DNA of 64,000 bases from Kiritimatiellota bacterium (lineage in GTDB: Bacteria; Verrucomicrobiota; Lentisphaeria; Oligosphaerales; JAADHN01): NCBI GenBank assembly GCA_013151865.1, contig JAADHN010000026.1:36236-100235 (forward strand), given 5' to 3'. The position numbers were made by a program, and so were the translations under genes. Below, one piece after another: positions 27,076-35,853 of the stretch. Within the stretch, counting starts at the first letter, position 1; each line of letters opens with the position of its first letter. The notes below the pieces were generated by a model. That model was not told where the DNA came from. It was given only the letters and a program-made list of their open reading frames with translations, and searched no databases.

Positions 27076-28623
27076 ATGCAAGAGGCTTCACCACAAATCG
27101 ATGCTGGCGGTGAAATCGACTACGCCGCCATCCTCGAGGACTACCGTCGCCGCCAGATGCTCGAGCATCTGGCCGGGCCGGTGATCTCGGTGGTCTTGCA
27201 TATCGTGCTCATCACCGCCTGTGCCATTTTCCTGGTCCAAAAACCGCGCAAGATCGTGGCCGAAACCGAGATCAATATGGAAAAAATGGTCGTCAAGGAG
27301 TTGGATCCCAAAGTACTCGAAAAACTTCGAAAACTCGAGGAAATCCCCGAAGACGTGGTGCCGACGGTCGAAAAACCCGACATCCCGACAGAGGCCGCGG
27401 CCGACGTTCAGACCGAAGACTTCGATACCGCCGCTGTCCAGACCGATGCGGATGTCGACTTGACCAGCGTGCTCGATATCAAGCCCAACCAGACCCCGCT
27501 CAAACTTTCAGCCCTCTACTCCACTCGGACAACGGCCGGCCGGCAGACCAGCCTGAAAAAGTTCGGCGGCTCCTACGCCGGAGAGAGTGCGGTGATCAAG
27601 GCGCTCGAGTGGTTGAAACGCCACCAGAACCCCGATGGCTCCTGGTCCAAGAGCGAACCCCTGGGCATGGCAGGACTCGCGACCCTCGCTTTCCTCGCTC
27701 ACGGCGAGACGCCGCTGTCCAAACAATACGGCCGGACTGTACAAAAAGCCCTCCAGTACCTCGCCAACCAATTGAACGCCCAATCCGAAGATCTTCCGCT
27801 AAAAGGCAAAGGCACACGTTTCGCGTACCGTAACGGGATTGCCACGTACGCCTTGGCGGAGGGGTACGGCCTGACAAAAATACCCTTCCTTAAGCCCGCC
27901 ATGGAAAAGGGCCTCTCCTTCATCGTGCGCGGCCAAATGCCCATCGGCGGCTGGAACTACGGGTATTCAAAAGGCAATCGCTGGGACCTGTCGGTTTCCG
28001 GCTGGCAGATTCAGGCACTCAAGTCGGGATATGTGGCCGGGGCCAACGTTCCCGGAATGGTCGAGGCGATCGAAAAAGCCGTCAAGTTCCTCAAGAAAAC
28101 GGCCTTTCGGGACGGCTTGTTTCGGTATTCGAGCGACAGCAAGGGCGGCGGGAGCCTCGCCATGCAGGGCACCGGCACGCTCTGTCTTCAGCTCTTGGGA
28201 GAAGCCCATTCCCGGCCTGTGCGAACCGGGATCAAGACCATCTTTGCGAGCTTGCCAAATGTGATCTGGGCCCCCGGCAAGGCCGGAAACACCGGACACG
28301 GCGGCCTCTGCTATGCCTGGTACTACGAAACCCAGGCCATGTTTCACGCCGGACAGTCCTACTGGCGGCGCTGGAATCGGAAATTCACCACCGAACTGGT
28401 GCGCCACCAGAAACCCGACGGCCATTGGGAGAGCCCGTGGACCCCGGCCCAGAAAAAGGATCGCAACTGGGAGTTCGACCCCTATTACAGTACGGCCCTT
28501 TCTTGTCTCATGCTCGAAGTCTATTATCGCTACCTGCCAACCTACAAGCTGCCGAAGGCCGTCGCGAAAGGACCGTCATTGCTCGATGTGAAGGACGACG
28601 ACCTTGGGCTCGAAATAGAGTGA
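27076..28623 (+). CDS. TonB-like membrane anchor fused to a prenyltransferase/squalene-oxidase repeat toroid
   Basis: 515 residues. A cytoplasmic start, one membrane helix (about 33-54), then an acidic, Pro/Val-rich linker (about 60-150) resembling the TonB/TolA periplasmic arm. The rest (about 165-490) is an alpha/alpha-toroid of prenyltransferase/squalene-cyclase repeats, with AVIKALEWLKRHQNPDGSW, GIATYALAEGYG, SVSGWQIQALKSG and 'LVRHQKPDGHWESPW' as repeat cores. No DxDD or DDxxD cyclase motif is seen, so I read it as a binding module, not a terpene enzyme. It is fourth after ExbB-ExbD-ExbD and takes the place of TonB/TolA. Alternative: a separate enzyme tethered by chance fusion, less likely given the order. 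Confidence 0.85.
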   Translation: MQEASPQIDAGGEIDYAAILEDYRRRQMLEHLAGPVISVVLHIVLITACAIFLVQKPRKIVAETEINMEKMVVKELDPKVLEKLRKLEEIPEDVVPTVEKPDIPTEAAADVQTEDFDTAAVQTDADVDLTSVLDIKPNQTPLKLSALYSTRTTAGRQTSLKKFGGSYAGESAVIKALEWLKRHQNPDGSWSKSEPLGMAGLATLAFLAHGETPLSKQYGRTVQKALQYLANQLNAQSEDLPLKGKGTRFAYRNGIATYALAEGYGLTKIPFLKPAMEKGLSFIVRGQMPIGGWNYGYSKGNRWDLSVSGWQIQALKSGYVAGANVPGMVEAIEKAVKFLKKTAFRDGLFRYSSDSKGGGSLAMQGTGTLCLQLLGEAHSRPVRTGIKTIFASLPNVIWAPGKAGNTGHGGLCYAWYYETQAMFHAGQSYWRRWNRKFTTELVRHQKPDGHWESPWTPAQKKDRNWEFDPYYSTALSCLMLEVYYRYLPTYKLPKAVAKGPSLLDVKDDDLGLEIE

Positions 28624-28835
28624 GCCCCTTCGCTCGCCGTCGTCCTTTCCGGTCCATGCCTCCCCCGCGATCCGGACAACGACGGCGTGCCCTCTTTCCG
28701 GGGCCCGTCGCTTTATTCGGCTCGCGCGGTCCTGAGCCCTCCAGGCGGCGGCGTCCGGACCGTGCGCTCAATCAACTTGCGGGCCCTTCGCCTCTCGTGG
28801 GTGAATTCCGGCCCGGCCGCCGGGGTCGATAGAGA

Positions 28836-29564
28836 ATGCGCGACAACATGGACCCTGTTATTGCCGTCATCGAACGCAGCAATCAGCGCGGCGGGCGGAT
28901 GTTCTCCGTCGCGGACCTCATTGCCGCCCGGACCCTCACCGCGGGGCAGGCCGCCTGGATTGCCGGGTGCGTCCTCGATGGGAGTTCCTGGCTCGTCGGC
29001 GCCCGTCCCGGCGGTGCGGGAAAGACTACGGTCATGAGTGCGCTGCTCGGTCTGCTCCCGCCGCCCCGGCGCATGTACATCGCCAACCCGGGGACGGGCT
29101 GGGAGCGGAGCGGCCCGGGCGATTGCGTGGTGGCGTATGAGATCGGCGCCGGCCCTTACGACGCCTATATCTGGGACAGAGAACTGCGGGCGTTCGTTCG
29201 GCTCGCCCGTCGTGGGGTCCGGATCGTCACCAATCTGCATGCCGACACCCTCGAACAGGCCCGGAATCAGGTCGTCGGTCAGAATGACGTTTCGCCCGAA
29301 GATTTTGCCCGCTTCGGCCTGTTCCTGCCCATCCGCCTTTCGCAAGTCGGTTTCTCCCTCCGGCGCGAGATCTTCGAGATCTATCGATCCGGACCGTCCG
29401 GTTGGGGGCGCGTGTCCCGAGAGCAGGCCGAGGATCTGGCCGATCCGGCAATAACCGATTTCTTGGACGCCGCCGTTGCGGACGGGCGCCGGGAGATCCG
29501 CGCGTTCCGAGCGCGCTGGCTCCAATTCCTCGACGGCGCCGCGTCGGCAGCCGACCGTTCTTGA
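28836..29564 (+). CDS. Minimal VirB11/PilT-like P-loop ATPase
   Basis: 242 residues. Walker A GARPGGAGKTT (about 55-65) and a His-box-like IVTNLHADTLEQ (about 137-148) resemble the motor ATPases of type II/IV secretion and pili (VirB11, PilT, archaeal FlaI). The usual N-terminal domain is missing and the protein is about 100 residues shorter than those families, so it is a core-only version. Neighbouring acidic residues (VVAYEIGAGPYDAYIWD) may supply Walker B. No pilus or secretion genes are in the window. The start could be 28836 or the Met at 28848. Function unknown; an energy-using partner of the preceding Exb set is possible but unsupported. Confidence 0.7.
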   Translation: MRDNMDPVIAVIERSNQRGGRMFSVADLIAARTLTAGQAAWIAGCVLDGSSWLVGARPGGAGKTTVMSALLGLLPPPRRMYIANPGTGWERSGPGDCVVAYEIGAGPYDAYIWDRELRAFVRLARRGVRIVTNLHADTLEQARNQVVGQNDVSPEDFARFGLFLPIRLSQVGFSLRREIFEIYRSGPSGWGRVSREQAEDLADPAITDFLDAAVADGRREIRAFRARWLQFLDGAASAADRS

Positions 29565-29624
29565 TTCGGTCGCGGCGTCTTCGCGTCTCGAGCCCCCGCC
29601 CCGATTCGATTCCGGTGTCGGACT

Positions 29625-31157
29625 TCATCGGCCCTGGAGAAAGTCGCGCAACGCGCGGAGAGATCCCATCGCCGATTCGTCCCGGATTTCCAGGAACATG
29701 GGGGCCCTGGCCGTGCGGCAAGCGCGCCAAGCCCAGAACAAAGCCGACAATGAAATGGCCGGTCCGAAAGGTTCGCGCAACGGCTGGTGGTTTCCTTTGG
29801 CGGTCACTTGATGCACGTGATACCCCACAGCACAGGGCCCCGCCTCCGCGAGCCACCTCCCAACGGTCCACATCCGGGACAAGGGGGGGTTGTTCCGTGC
29901 GTGTCCCAGATCCAGCAAGAGACCGGGGCGCGGGACCGACGACGGCAGGACGTCCGTCAAATCCTGCAGCCAGGCGAGGCATTCCGGGGGCGTGCACCCG
30001 AAGCGGCCGCGGTCGTCGTCCGGTTCGCCCGGGGTTCGGTGGAGGTTCTCCACCCCGAGGATTACGCCGGCCTCCGCAAGCGGTCCCAGGGCTGCGGAAA
30101 AGGCGGCAAGCATGGCCTGGCGCCCGCCGTTGCCCGGGGTCATGTCCTTCGCCGCCGCCCGCGGAACATGCACCGTGACTCGCTCCACCCCGAGGCGCAG
30201 GCTCAGGGACACGGCGTCCCGCAGGATCGGAAGACCGTCCGTCCGCCCGCGTTTTGCGTCCCAGCGCAGGTCCGGCAGGTGTACGGAAAGCTCGCGACCC
30301 CCGGCCCCCCGCCATCGCCTCACTGCCGCGGCAAGTTCTGTCCCGTCCACGCCCATGGCGGCGCTCGCCCGCAATTCAAGCACGCGAGCACCGACCGTCG
30401 CCGCCTGCGCCGTGTCCGCCAGGGTCCGGGACATGGTGGAAATCCCGAGCTGCGCCAGGAACCCCTCCCGTTCATTCGGCTCCCAGGTTCGCGGATCGCC
30501 TGCGGGCCATGCCGTCTCCTGCCGCTTCCACGCGCCACGCTCCCGGACAAAGAAAGTCAGGGCCGGCGGCGCGCCGATGGCCTTTTCCGGGTCCAGGCCC
30601 CGCACTTGCCGAATCGGCACTCCGGCCAGCTCCGTGTCGGCGTCTCGGTGTTTGTGCCCGGCCAGGACCAGTTCGACCCGATTATCGGCAAAAACCGAGG
30701 CGCACCATTGGCGGTCTGCCGCCGGGAGTTCGTCCGGCGGCCAATGGGTCACCACCACTTTGGACGATCCGGTCCGGACCCCGGCAAGGCCGCTCGCGAA
30801 GCGCCGCCTTTCAGCCGGACGCACCGCGCCGTCCGAGGTGTCCAGGGCCAGTACGGTCACACCCGGGAACTGCTGCATCGTCGGCGCCGAGAGACGCCGG
30901 CGCGCGCGTGCGGCGGTCTGCGAAGATCGCAAGTCAGAGTTCCCCGGCGTGGAGACCGACGGCAGTCCCAAAGGGCGTAGAATTCCGGCCAGCCGATCCA
31001 GCTCCCCCGGGAGACCGCAGGCCGTGAGGTCCCCTGCGAACACGACGACGTCCGGCTCGCTTCGTCGGCAGGTCTCGACCGCCCAGGCAAGCGCGGCTTC
31101 TTCGGCGCTGTCGGCGCAATTCGGGATGTGCGTGTCCGCAATCACCGCGATCTTCAC
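29625..31157 (-). CDS. Metallophosphoesterase fused to xylose-isomerase-like TIM barrel
   Basis: 510 residues, starting GTG with GGAGG 8 bases upstream. The N-terminal half is a calcineurin-like phosphoesterase: AVIADTHI (Asp8, His10), VVFAGDLTACG, then PGNSDLR where most families have GNHD, THWPP and AGHKH. The C-terminal half (from about 235) is an AP-endonuclease-2/sugar-isomerase barrel with plausible metal ligands in GVENL, LLLDLGHA, YHVHQ and FLEIRD. The phosphoesterase has lost the His of GNHD, normally the catalytic acid, so its activity may be weak or changed. The fusion suggests a two-step route (dephosphorylation, then isomerisation or epimerisation) acting on a sugar phosphate; this is inference. 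It lies 55 bases after the helicase gene. Confidence 0.85.
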   Translation of the reverse strand: MKIAVIADTHIPNCADSAEEAALAWAVETCRRSEPDVVVFAGDLTACGLPGELDRLAGILRPLGLPSVSTPGNSDLRSSQTAARARRRLSAPTMQQFPGVTVLALDTSDGAVRPAERRRFASGLAGVRTGSSKVVVTHWPPDELPAADRQWCASVFADNRVELVLAGHKHRDADTELAGVPIRQVRGLDPEKAIGAPPALTFFVRERGAWKRQETAWPAGDPRTWEPNEREGFLAQLGISTMSRTLADTAQAATVGARVLELRASAAMGVDGTELAAAVRRWRGAGGRELSVHLPDLRWDAKRGRTDGLPILRDAVSLSLRLGVERVTVHVPRAAAKDMTPGNGGRQAMLAAFSAALGPLAEAGVILGVENLHRTPGEPDDDRGRFGCTPPECLAWLQDLTDVLPSSVPRPGLLLDLGHARNNPPLSRMWTVGRWLAEAGPCAVGYHVHQVTAKGNHQPLREPFGPAISLSALFWAWRACRTARAPMFLEIRDESAMGSLRALRDFLQGR

Positions 31158-31212
31158 TCGGGGCCTCCGGAAGACAAGTGGGTTGAATACGCTCGGAAAA
31201 GACGCCCGAGCC

Positions 31213-33669
31213 TCAATGAGTCCGGTCGCGTTTGGCGCGGAGTGTTGCGGCGGCGCTGCGGAGCCGCTGCCGCGTGCGCTCCTGCTCGGCATCGGGGGGT
31301 GGAGGCGTCACCGCCGGACGGAGGGGAACGGCGTGGCGAGACACCTGCGGGAGTTCCAGCCGCCCGTCGATCAGGGCGGCCAAAAGGCTGGCCGTACACA
31401 CTCGCGCCGCGTCCGACTCGATCAACAGTTCCTCCATCTCGCGGTCAACCACCCCGGGCGGGAGCGGCGGAACACACGCCGGGCAGCCGCTGTCGCATTC
31501 GCATTCCTCGATAATGCCGCGGCAGAGCAACAGGACGTCTTCGATCTTCTCGAATATTTTCTCGGCATAACCGACACCGCCCTCGTGCTGATCGTAGAGG
31601 TAGAGGGCGCTTTGCAGTTGCCTGACGGCTTGGTCGTGCAGGTAGACGTCCGTTTCGATGTCGTTGGGATCGGCCATGCAGACGCTGGGCCCGACCCGTT
31701 TCATCAGGTAACTGAGACCATAAAGGGCCGCACCGGGAAACCGTTTGTCGGCTTTCTCGAGCAGGGCCCGCCATTCCGCGGGCGGCAGCAGGGAAAAGCC
31801 GGTCGTGTCGTACTCGAACGGCGGCAGGGTGATCGGGCCGTATCCCACGTTCTCGAAGGTGCGTTCGCGGATTTTCTTGTAGAGCTTCGGCTGTTTGTTG
31901 ACATGGATCGCGCCGAAGTTCAGGGCCGCGGCGCGAAGGGGCCGGCTCTCGAATCGCTCGGTCATTTCGATCCGGTTCTCCCACACCGCCTCGGTGTAGT
32001 AATCCACCGCGACCGGCTCGACTCGGCAGAGCTTCTTTTCGAGGTCCAGATCCATGGACATGTACTTCCGGCCCAGGTGCTGGTAGATGGCGTCCTTGTA
32101 AAGAGTGCCGCGAGCGCCGATGGGGTCGATTTCGCCGATGACTTCCGTGCCGCAATAGATGTCCACATTGTAATCGGTCATGCCGCGAAGGTTCACACCC
32201 CGCGCCGGGTAGTCGCGCCCGGCGTACCGCTTCATCTCGCGGTAGGGTTTGAGGTTGCCGTCTTCTTCGAGCACGTTCACCGCAAGCTCGTATACCGGTC
32301 CATCGAAGCGTTCTTCGTCCGCGCGCAGGGGGTGCTCGTGCGCCGCACAGGGCAGGTGCTGGAGCAGGATGTACGGGTTGTCCGCATTCAGCCAGGCCTG
32401 TTCGATCGGGGCGGAGAGCACGAATTCAGGATGGTGGACGAGGTACTGATCGATGGGGGCGTTCCGGGCCACGAAGACGATGGCGGCCCGTTCGTTCCGG
32501 CGTCCCACTCGACCGGCCTGCTGCCAGAACGCCGCCATCGTGCCGGGGTAACCGGAGAGCAGGCAGAGATCCAGATCGCCGATGTCGATCCCCAGCTCGA
32601 GGGCGTTCGTACTGATGATCGCCGTGATCTCGCCGGAGAAGAGGTCGCGCTCGAGACGGCGCCGTTCGTTGGGGAGAAGCCCCCCTCGGTACGGCTTGAC
32701 GCGCTCCGCCAGGGCGGGGGCCTGGCGGTCCACCACCGCCCGATAGAGACGTTCCACCTGCTGGCGGGCGCGGCAGAAGCAGATGGTGCGCACGCCGTTG
32801 CGTACGGCCTCCCGCAGAATCGGCACCGTCACAGACCCCGGCCCTTTCCGGTAGAGGGTCTCGCCTGCGCCGCGTACCAGCGGGGGGTTGACCAGGTAGA
32901 GTTCCCGCCGCGGACGGGGCGAACCGTCCCGGTCTACGACCGCAAAGTCGCGGTCGAACAGGCGGCGAACGTGCTCGCCCGGGTTGCCCACGGTCGCCGA
33001 CGAACAGATGATTGTGGGGGCCGCGCCGTGTATGGTGCACACCCGCAACAGGCGGCGCATGACGTTGGCCACATGCGAACCGAACGCCCCGCGGTACGTG
33101 TGGACTTCGTCCACGATAATGTAGGCCAGACGCGACAGAAAACTGCGCCAGCGCCGGTTGTGGTTCGGCAGAATGCCGGCATGGAGCATGTCGGGATTGG
33201 TGATGATGAAGTCCGCCTGACGTTGCAGGTTGTGGCGCTGCTCGCGCGGTGTATCGCCGTCGAACGTACCGGGGGCTGTGGACACTCCGGCCCGTTTCAG
33301 GAGCTTTGCCAGGGTCCCCTCCTGGTCCCGGGACAGGGCCTTGGTCGGGTACAGCAGCAGGGCGCTGAAGGGGACGTCGCTCTTCAGGTAGCGGTCGAGG
33401 ACCGGCAGGAGGAACGATAAGGTCTTGCCGCTGGCAGTGCGGGAGACCAGGACTGTGTCGCGTCCGCTCGCAATGAGTTCGTAGGCGCTCGCTTGGTGGA
33501 CGAAAAGCCGGGTGACGCCCGCCTCGAGTACGGCCTCTCGCAGCGTGGGGTGCAGGTCCGGTGGGAATGGGCGGAAAACGCCGTCGTTCGGCGGCAGTAC
33601 CCGGTGCGCCCGGATCTGGTGTTCGAAACGGCGTTCCAGGAACGCCAGGGTCTGATCGAGTCCGGCCAT
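31213..33669 (-). CDS. MrfA/YprA-like DExH helicase with C-terminal DUF1998 zinc site
   Basis: 818 residues. Superfamily 2 helicase motifs: SRTASGKT (Walker A, Lys82), DEVH (186-189), SSAT, and ISTNALELGIDIGDLD plus QQAGRVGRR in the second RecA lobe. The C-terminal DUF1998 region ends with a four-Cys site (723, 725, 729, 732: CECDSGCPAC) as in the Bacillus subtilis mitomycin-repair helicase MrfA. MrfA is a 3'-to-5' DNA helicase for crosslink excision with the exonuclease MrfB. No MrfB-like gene is here; the next gene upstream instead encodes a SWIM-like zinc protein, 21 bases away. ATG at 33669. Confidence 0.88.
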   Translation of the reverse strand: MAGLDQTLAFLERRFEHQIRAHRVLPPNDGVFRPFPPDLHPTLREAVLEAGVTRLFVHQASAYELIASGRDTVLVSRTASGKTLSFLLPVLDRYLKSDVPFSALLLYPTKALSRDQEGTLAKLLKRAGVSTAPGTFDGDTPREQRHNLQRQADFIITNPDMLHAGILPNHNRRWRSFLSRLAYIIVDEVHTYRGAFGSHVANVMRRLLRVCTIHGAAPTIICSSATVGNPGEHVRRLFDRDFAVVDRDGSPRPRRELYLVNPPLVRGAGETLYRKGPGSVTVPILREAVRNGVRTICFCRARQQVERLYRAVVDRQAPALAERVKPYRGGLLPNERRRLERDLFSGEITAIISTNALELGIDIGDLDLCLLSGYPGTMAAFWQQAGRVGRRNERAAIVFVARNAPIDQYLVHHPEFVLSAPIEQAWLNADNPYILLQHLPCAAHEHPLRADEERFDGPVYELAVNVLEEDGNLKPYREMKRYAGRDYPARGVNLRGMTDYNVDIYCGTEVIGEIDPIGARGTLYKDAIYQHLGRKYMSMDLDLEKKLCRVEPVAVDYYTEAVWENRIEMTERFESRPLRAAALNFGAIHVNKQPKLYKKIRERTFENVGYGPITLPPFEYDTTGFSLLPPAEWRALLEKADKRFPGAALYGLSYLMKRVGPSVCMADPNDIETDVYLHDQAVRQLQSALYLYDQHEGGVGYAEKIFEKIEDVLLLCRGIIEECECDSGCPACVPPLPPGVVDREMEELLIESDAARVCTASLLAALIDGRLELPQVSRHAVPLRPAVTPPPPDAEQERTRQRLRSAAATLRAKRDRTH

Positions 33670-33690
33670 GAATTCATCCCTTTCGGGGGG

Positions 33691-34818
33691 TCAAACGTCT
33701 GCCGAAGCCGGGGGCGAATCGGTTGTAGCCGCCTGCCGAAGCGCCTGCAGCGTTTCCCGCGGCGCCGGGCCGTACCGGCCGCGTCGGCAGCGGCGCTCGA
33801 TCTCGTCTCGGCCGAGCGTCAGTGTGGTGATGTGCCTGCCTTGCTCGGAAAACACGTGCACCCGACCGTTCTTGCCGGCAACGACGACCGACCCGCGTAC
33901 GCGGTCCAGATAAACGTCGCCGTCGCCGGCCTGTTCCAGGTCGTCCCGAGCTTTGTGGACGGGACGTCTCTGCCGGCCGCGCACCTCCGCATGTGCCGTG
34001 CGTCGTTGGCGCTGCCGGCCTTTGCGCTCGATGGAATGGGCCAGATGCCGCAGAATGGCAAAGACCCGCTCCCGCACCCGGGCGGCGTGTTCCCGGTGCG
34101 CCGCCTCCTCCCACAGGGCACTGAGGGAAAACACTCCCTGGCGGGCGTCGTTCAAAGCGTCGTAGACTCGATGCAGGGACGACTCCCGCCCCGGATGGGA
34201 CGATGCCAGGGCCTCGAGTACGTCGAGCGAAGCGATGACCTGGAAATGCAGCCGGCGGTCCCGCGTCTCGATCACCTGGGCCGAGAGCGCCCCACGGAGG
34301 TCGCCGATGTGAAAGTACCCGGCGATCACCTGCCCCCAGATCCGAAAAGTGAGACTGTTCTTGCCGAACGAAACCAACTGGTCGGAAATCAATCGGCGGC
34401 GGCCGACAACGCGGGCCAGCGTGTCCGGCGGCCTTCGGAAGAGACGCTCCGTGCGCGGATCCTCGAGGCTGAGCAACACATTGAAGAATTCTTCCCAACG
34501 GGGGCGTCCGGTGGATTCGTACCCGGAAAAAACCGCGCCGGCCCCCGGCGGGCGAACGTGAGTGCAGTCCGCGCTGCCGCAAGCATAGCAGTAGACCGTG
34601 CCATGGCGGAACGCTCCATCCTCGGCGGTGACTTCCGCCGCGACCCGCATGGCCTCTTCGGCCAACTCGTGCGCCGTCATGCCGGGGCGCCACGTCAGGG
34701 TCGCGTCTGTCTCCGGGCCGATCTCGCCTGGGCGGCCGCATTCGTTCAACGCGGTGTTCAGGGTCGAACGCAGGGCGTCGACGGCTCGGGCGGCCTGTTT
34801 TTGTAGGTTGCGGTTCAT
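33691..34818 (-). CDS. SWIM-like zinc-binding protein upstream of the MrfA-like helicase
   Basis: 375 residues; no enzyme family recognised. A putative zinc site reads C-x2-C-x4-C-x-H (Cys77, Cys80, Cys85, His87; YCYACGSADCTH), a close variant of the SWIM motif used for DNA or protein binding. The region after about residue 100 is helical; the end (about 300-350) has a strand-rich VHVFSEQGRHITTL and an RRCRRGRYGPAP tail. A TTG at 34836 extends the frame, but the ATG at 34818 is more likely. It is the first gene of a pair with the helicase (21-base gap), so a DNA-repair or nucleic-acid-binding job is likely by context. Confidence 0.7.
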   Translation of the reverse strand: MNRNLQKQAARAVDALRSTLNTALNECGRPGEIGPETDATLTWRPGMTAHELAEEAMRVAAEVTAEDGAFRHGTVYCYACGSADCTHVRPPGAGAVFSGYESTGRPRWEEFFNVLLSLEDPRTERLFRRPPDTLARVVGRRRLISDQLVSFGKNSLTFRIWGQVIAGYFHIGDLRGALSAQVIETRDRRLHFQVIASLDVLEALASSHPGRESSLHRVYDALNDARQGVFSLSALWEEAAHREHAARVRERVFAILRHLAHSIERKGRQRQRRTAHAEVRGRQRRPVHKARDDLEQAGDGDVYLDRVRGSVVVAGKNGRVHVFSEQGRHITTLTLGRDEIERRCRRGRYGPAPRETLQALRQAATTDSPPASADV

Positions 34819-35161
34819 GGTGGAAGTGAGCGACAACCCGGGACCGCCCTCTGACGGCGGTCGTGCCCGGCCCCTGTCGGTCGGATTTCGGCAGAGCGGT
34901 CCGTTCGGGGTCCTTCAATCTGTCTCGGAAAGACCGGAATGGCCTTGCCGGAGCTGTGGGCTCGCCTGTGCCCGGCGTTGTTTCGAGACGATTTGCATGC
35001 CTGAACGCTGTGGCGAGAACATCCGGTGCCCGCGGCCTCGGCCTGTTGCATTTGCAAATCGGCCCTGTCGGCCCCGTGAAGTGGGCGGCAGGGCGACGGG
35101 TTGCACCGTGAGGCCGCGCGCGACAGGTGTTCGCAGCAGAAGGCCCACCAATGGAGGGGCG
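34819..35161. other. Intergenic region, no gene seen
   Basis: About 340 bases between the DUF503 gene and the SWIM-like gene, both minus strand. I saw no conserved coding stretch or clear promoter; it should hold the start signals of the helicase operon. Confidence 0.4.
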
Positions 35162-35443
35162 TCAGAGAAACTCCATGCTGAAGTCTTCGATCTCGCAATC
35201 CCGGGACGAATTCACGAAATCGACGACCTTACTCAAGACCCGGTTGGCGTGCCGTTGCTGGTTGGCCGCCGTCACCACCGCCAGTTCGGCCCGGTTCCAC
35301 ACCTCGTTTTCGGCGATTTCCGCAAACGAAACGTTGAACCTCCGCCGGACATGGTCCCGCAACCGATTCAGGACCACGCGCTTCTGTTTGAGTGAATCTG
35401 CGGTGTCGATGGCAAGCTCGAGATGGAGGACGCCGATGATCAT
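35162..35443 (-). CDS. DUF503 family protein (YlxP-like)
   Basis: 93 residues, the usual length of this conserved bacterial family. It starts MIIGVLHLEL and carries 'SLKQKRVVLNRLRDHVRRRF', FNVSFAEIAEN and WNRAELAVVTAANQ, the typical DUF503 sequence. The B. subtilis homologue YlxP sits between infB and rbfA and has been linked to ribosome or translation work; here neither neighbour is present. No strong SD. The ATG is at 35443; an upstream extension is Arg/Pro-rich and rejected. Confidence 0.88.
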   Translation of the reverse strand: MIIGVLHLELAIDTADSLKQKRVVLNRLRDHVRRRFNVSFAEIAENEVWNRAELAVVTAANQQRHANRVLSKVVDFVNSSRDCEIEDFSMEFL

Positions 35444-35676
35444 GGTGAGAGGATGTCCAAAACAGTTCTCACGAGTCCCGTACAGCGGGAGGACCCAAGG
35501 CCACCGTTTCGACGGCGGCGGCCCCATTGCGGGTCGAATCCGGTGCGCCTGCCGGACGGGACAAAGCCGGCCGCACGGTCGAGCCGGGACCGGAAGTCCC
35601 GATCCGGCGGTACTGTACCACGGCGACCGGGGTCTGCGCAAGCGGCCGCGGACAGGCTCCGAGGTCGACCTCGATC

Positions 35677-35704
35677 TTGAAAACGCCCCGGCGGTCAGTA
35701 TACT
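35677..35704 (+). promoter_or_regulatory. Promoter candidate for tRNA-Val
   Basis: TTGAAA (35677-35682) and TATACT (35699-35704) are spaced by 16 bases. Transcription would begin near 35711, about 65 bases before the tRNA, which fits a short 5' leader trimmed by RNase P. It lies in the 333-base gap between the DUF503 gene and the tRNA; I see nothing else there. Confidence 0.6.
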
Positions 35705-35776
35705 ATGCACGGCTTATGAGCCGGCGTCCCTCGCTTCCGGCCGGCGAGGGTCTTCTCGAGATCCTCCCACCGTTGC

Positions 35777-35853
35777 GGGCGGTTAGTTCAGTTGGCCAGA
35801 ACGTTTGGTTTACACCCAAAAGGTCACAGGTTCGAGTCCTGTACCGCCCACCA
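35777..35853 (+). tRNA. tRNA-Val (anticodon TAC)
   Basis: A complete cloverleaf of 77 bases. The 7-bp acceptor stem GGGCGGT pairs with ACCGCCC; the D arm is GTTC...GAAC; the anticodon stem TTTGG/CCAAA encloses the loop TTTACAC with anticodon TAC (decodes GUA and wobble valine codons); the T arm ACAGG-TTCGAGT-CCTGT is standard. A discriminator A and an encoded CCA end follow, so no CCA addition is needed. No integrase gene or partial 3' copy was seen next to it, so there is no sign that it serves as an attachment site. Confidence 0.97.

Noticed and set aside
27076..28623. Squalene-hopene cyclase
   Set aside because: Repeats are present, but no DxDD catalytic motif and the N-terminal TonB-like anchor do not fit a cyclase.
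29890..33420. Plus-strand frame of about 1176 aa
   Set aside because: It is antisense to the helicase and phosphoesterase genes, which have clear motifs; the frame is an effect of high GC third positions.
35777..35853. tRNA-Val as a phage or island attachment site
   Set aside because: No integrase and no partial tRNA copy were seen downstream.
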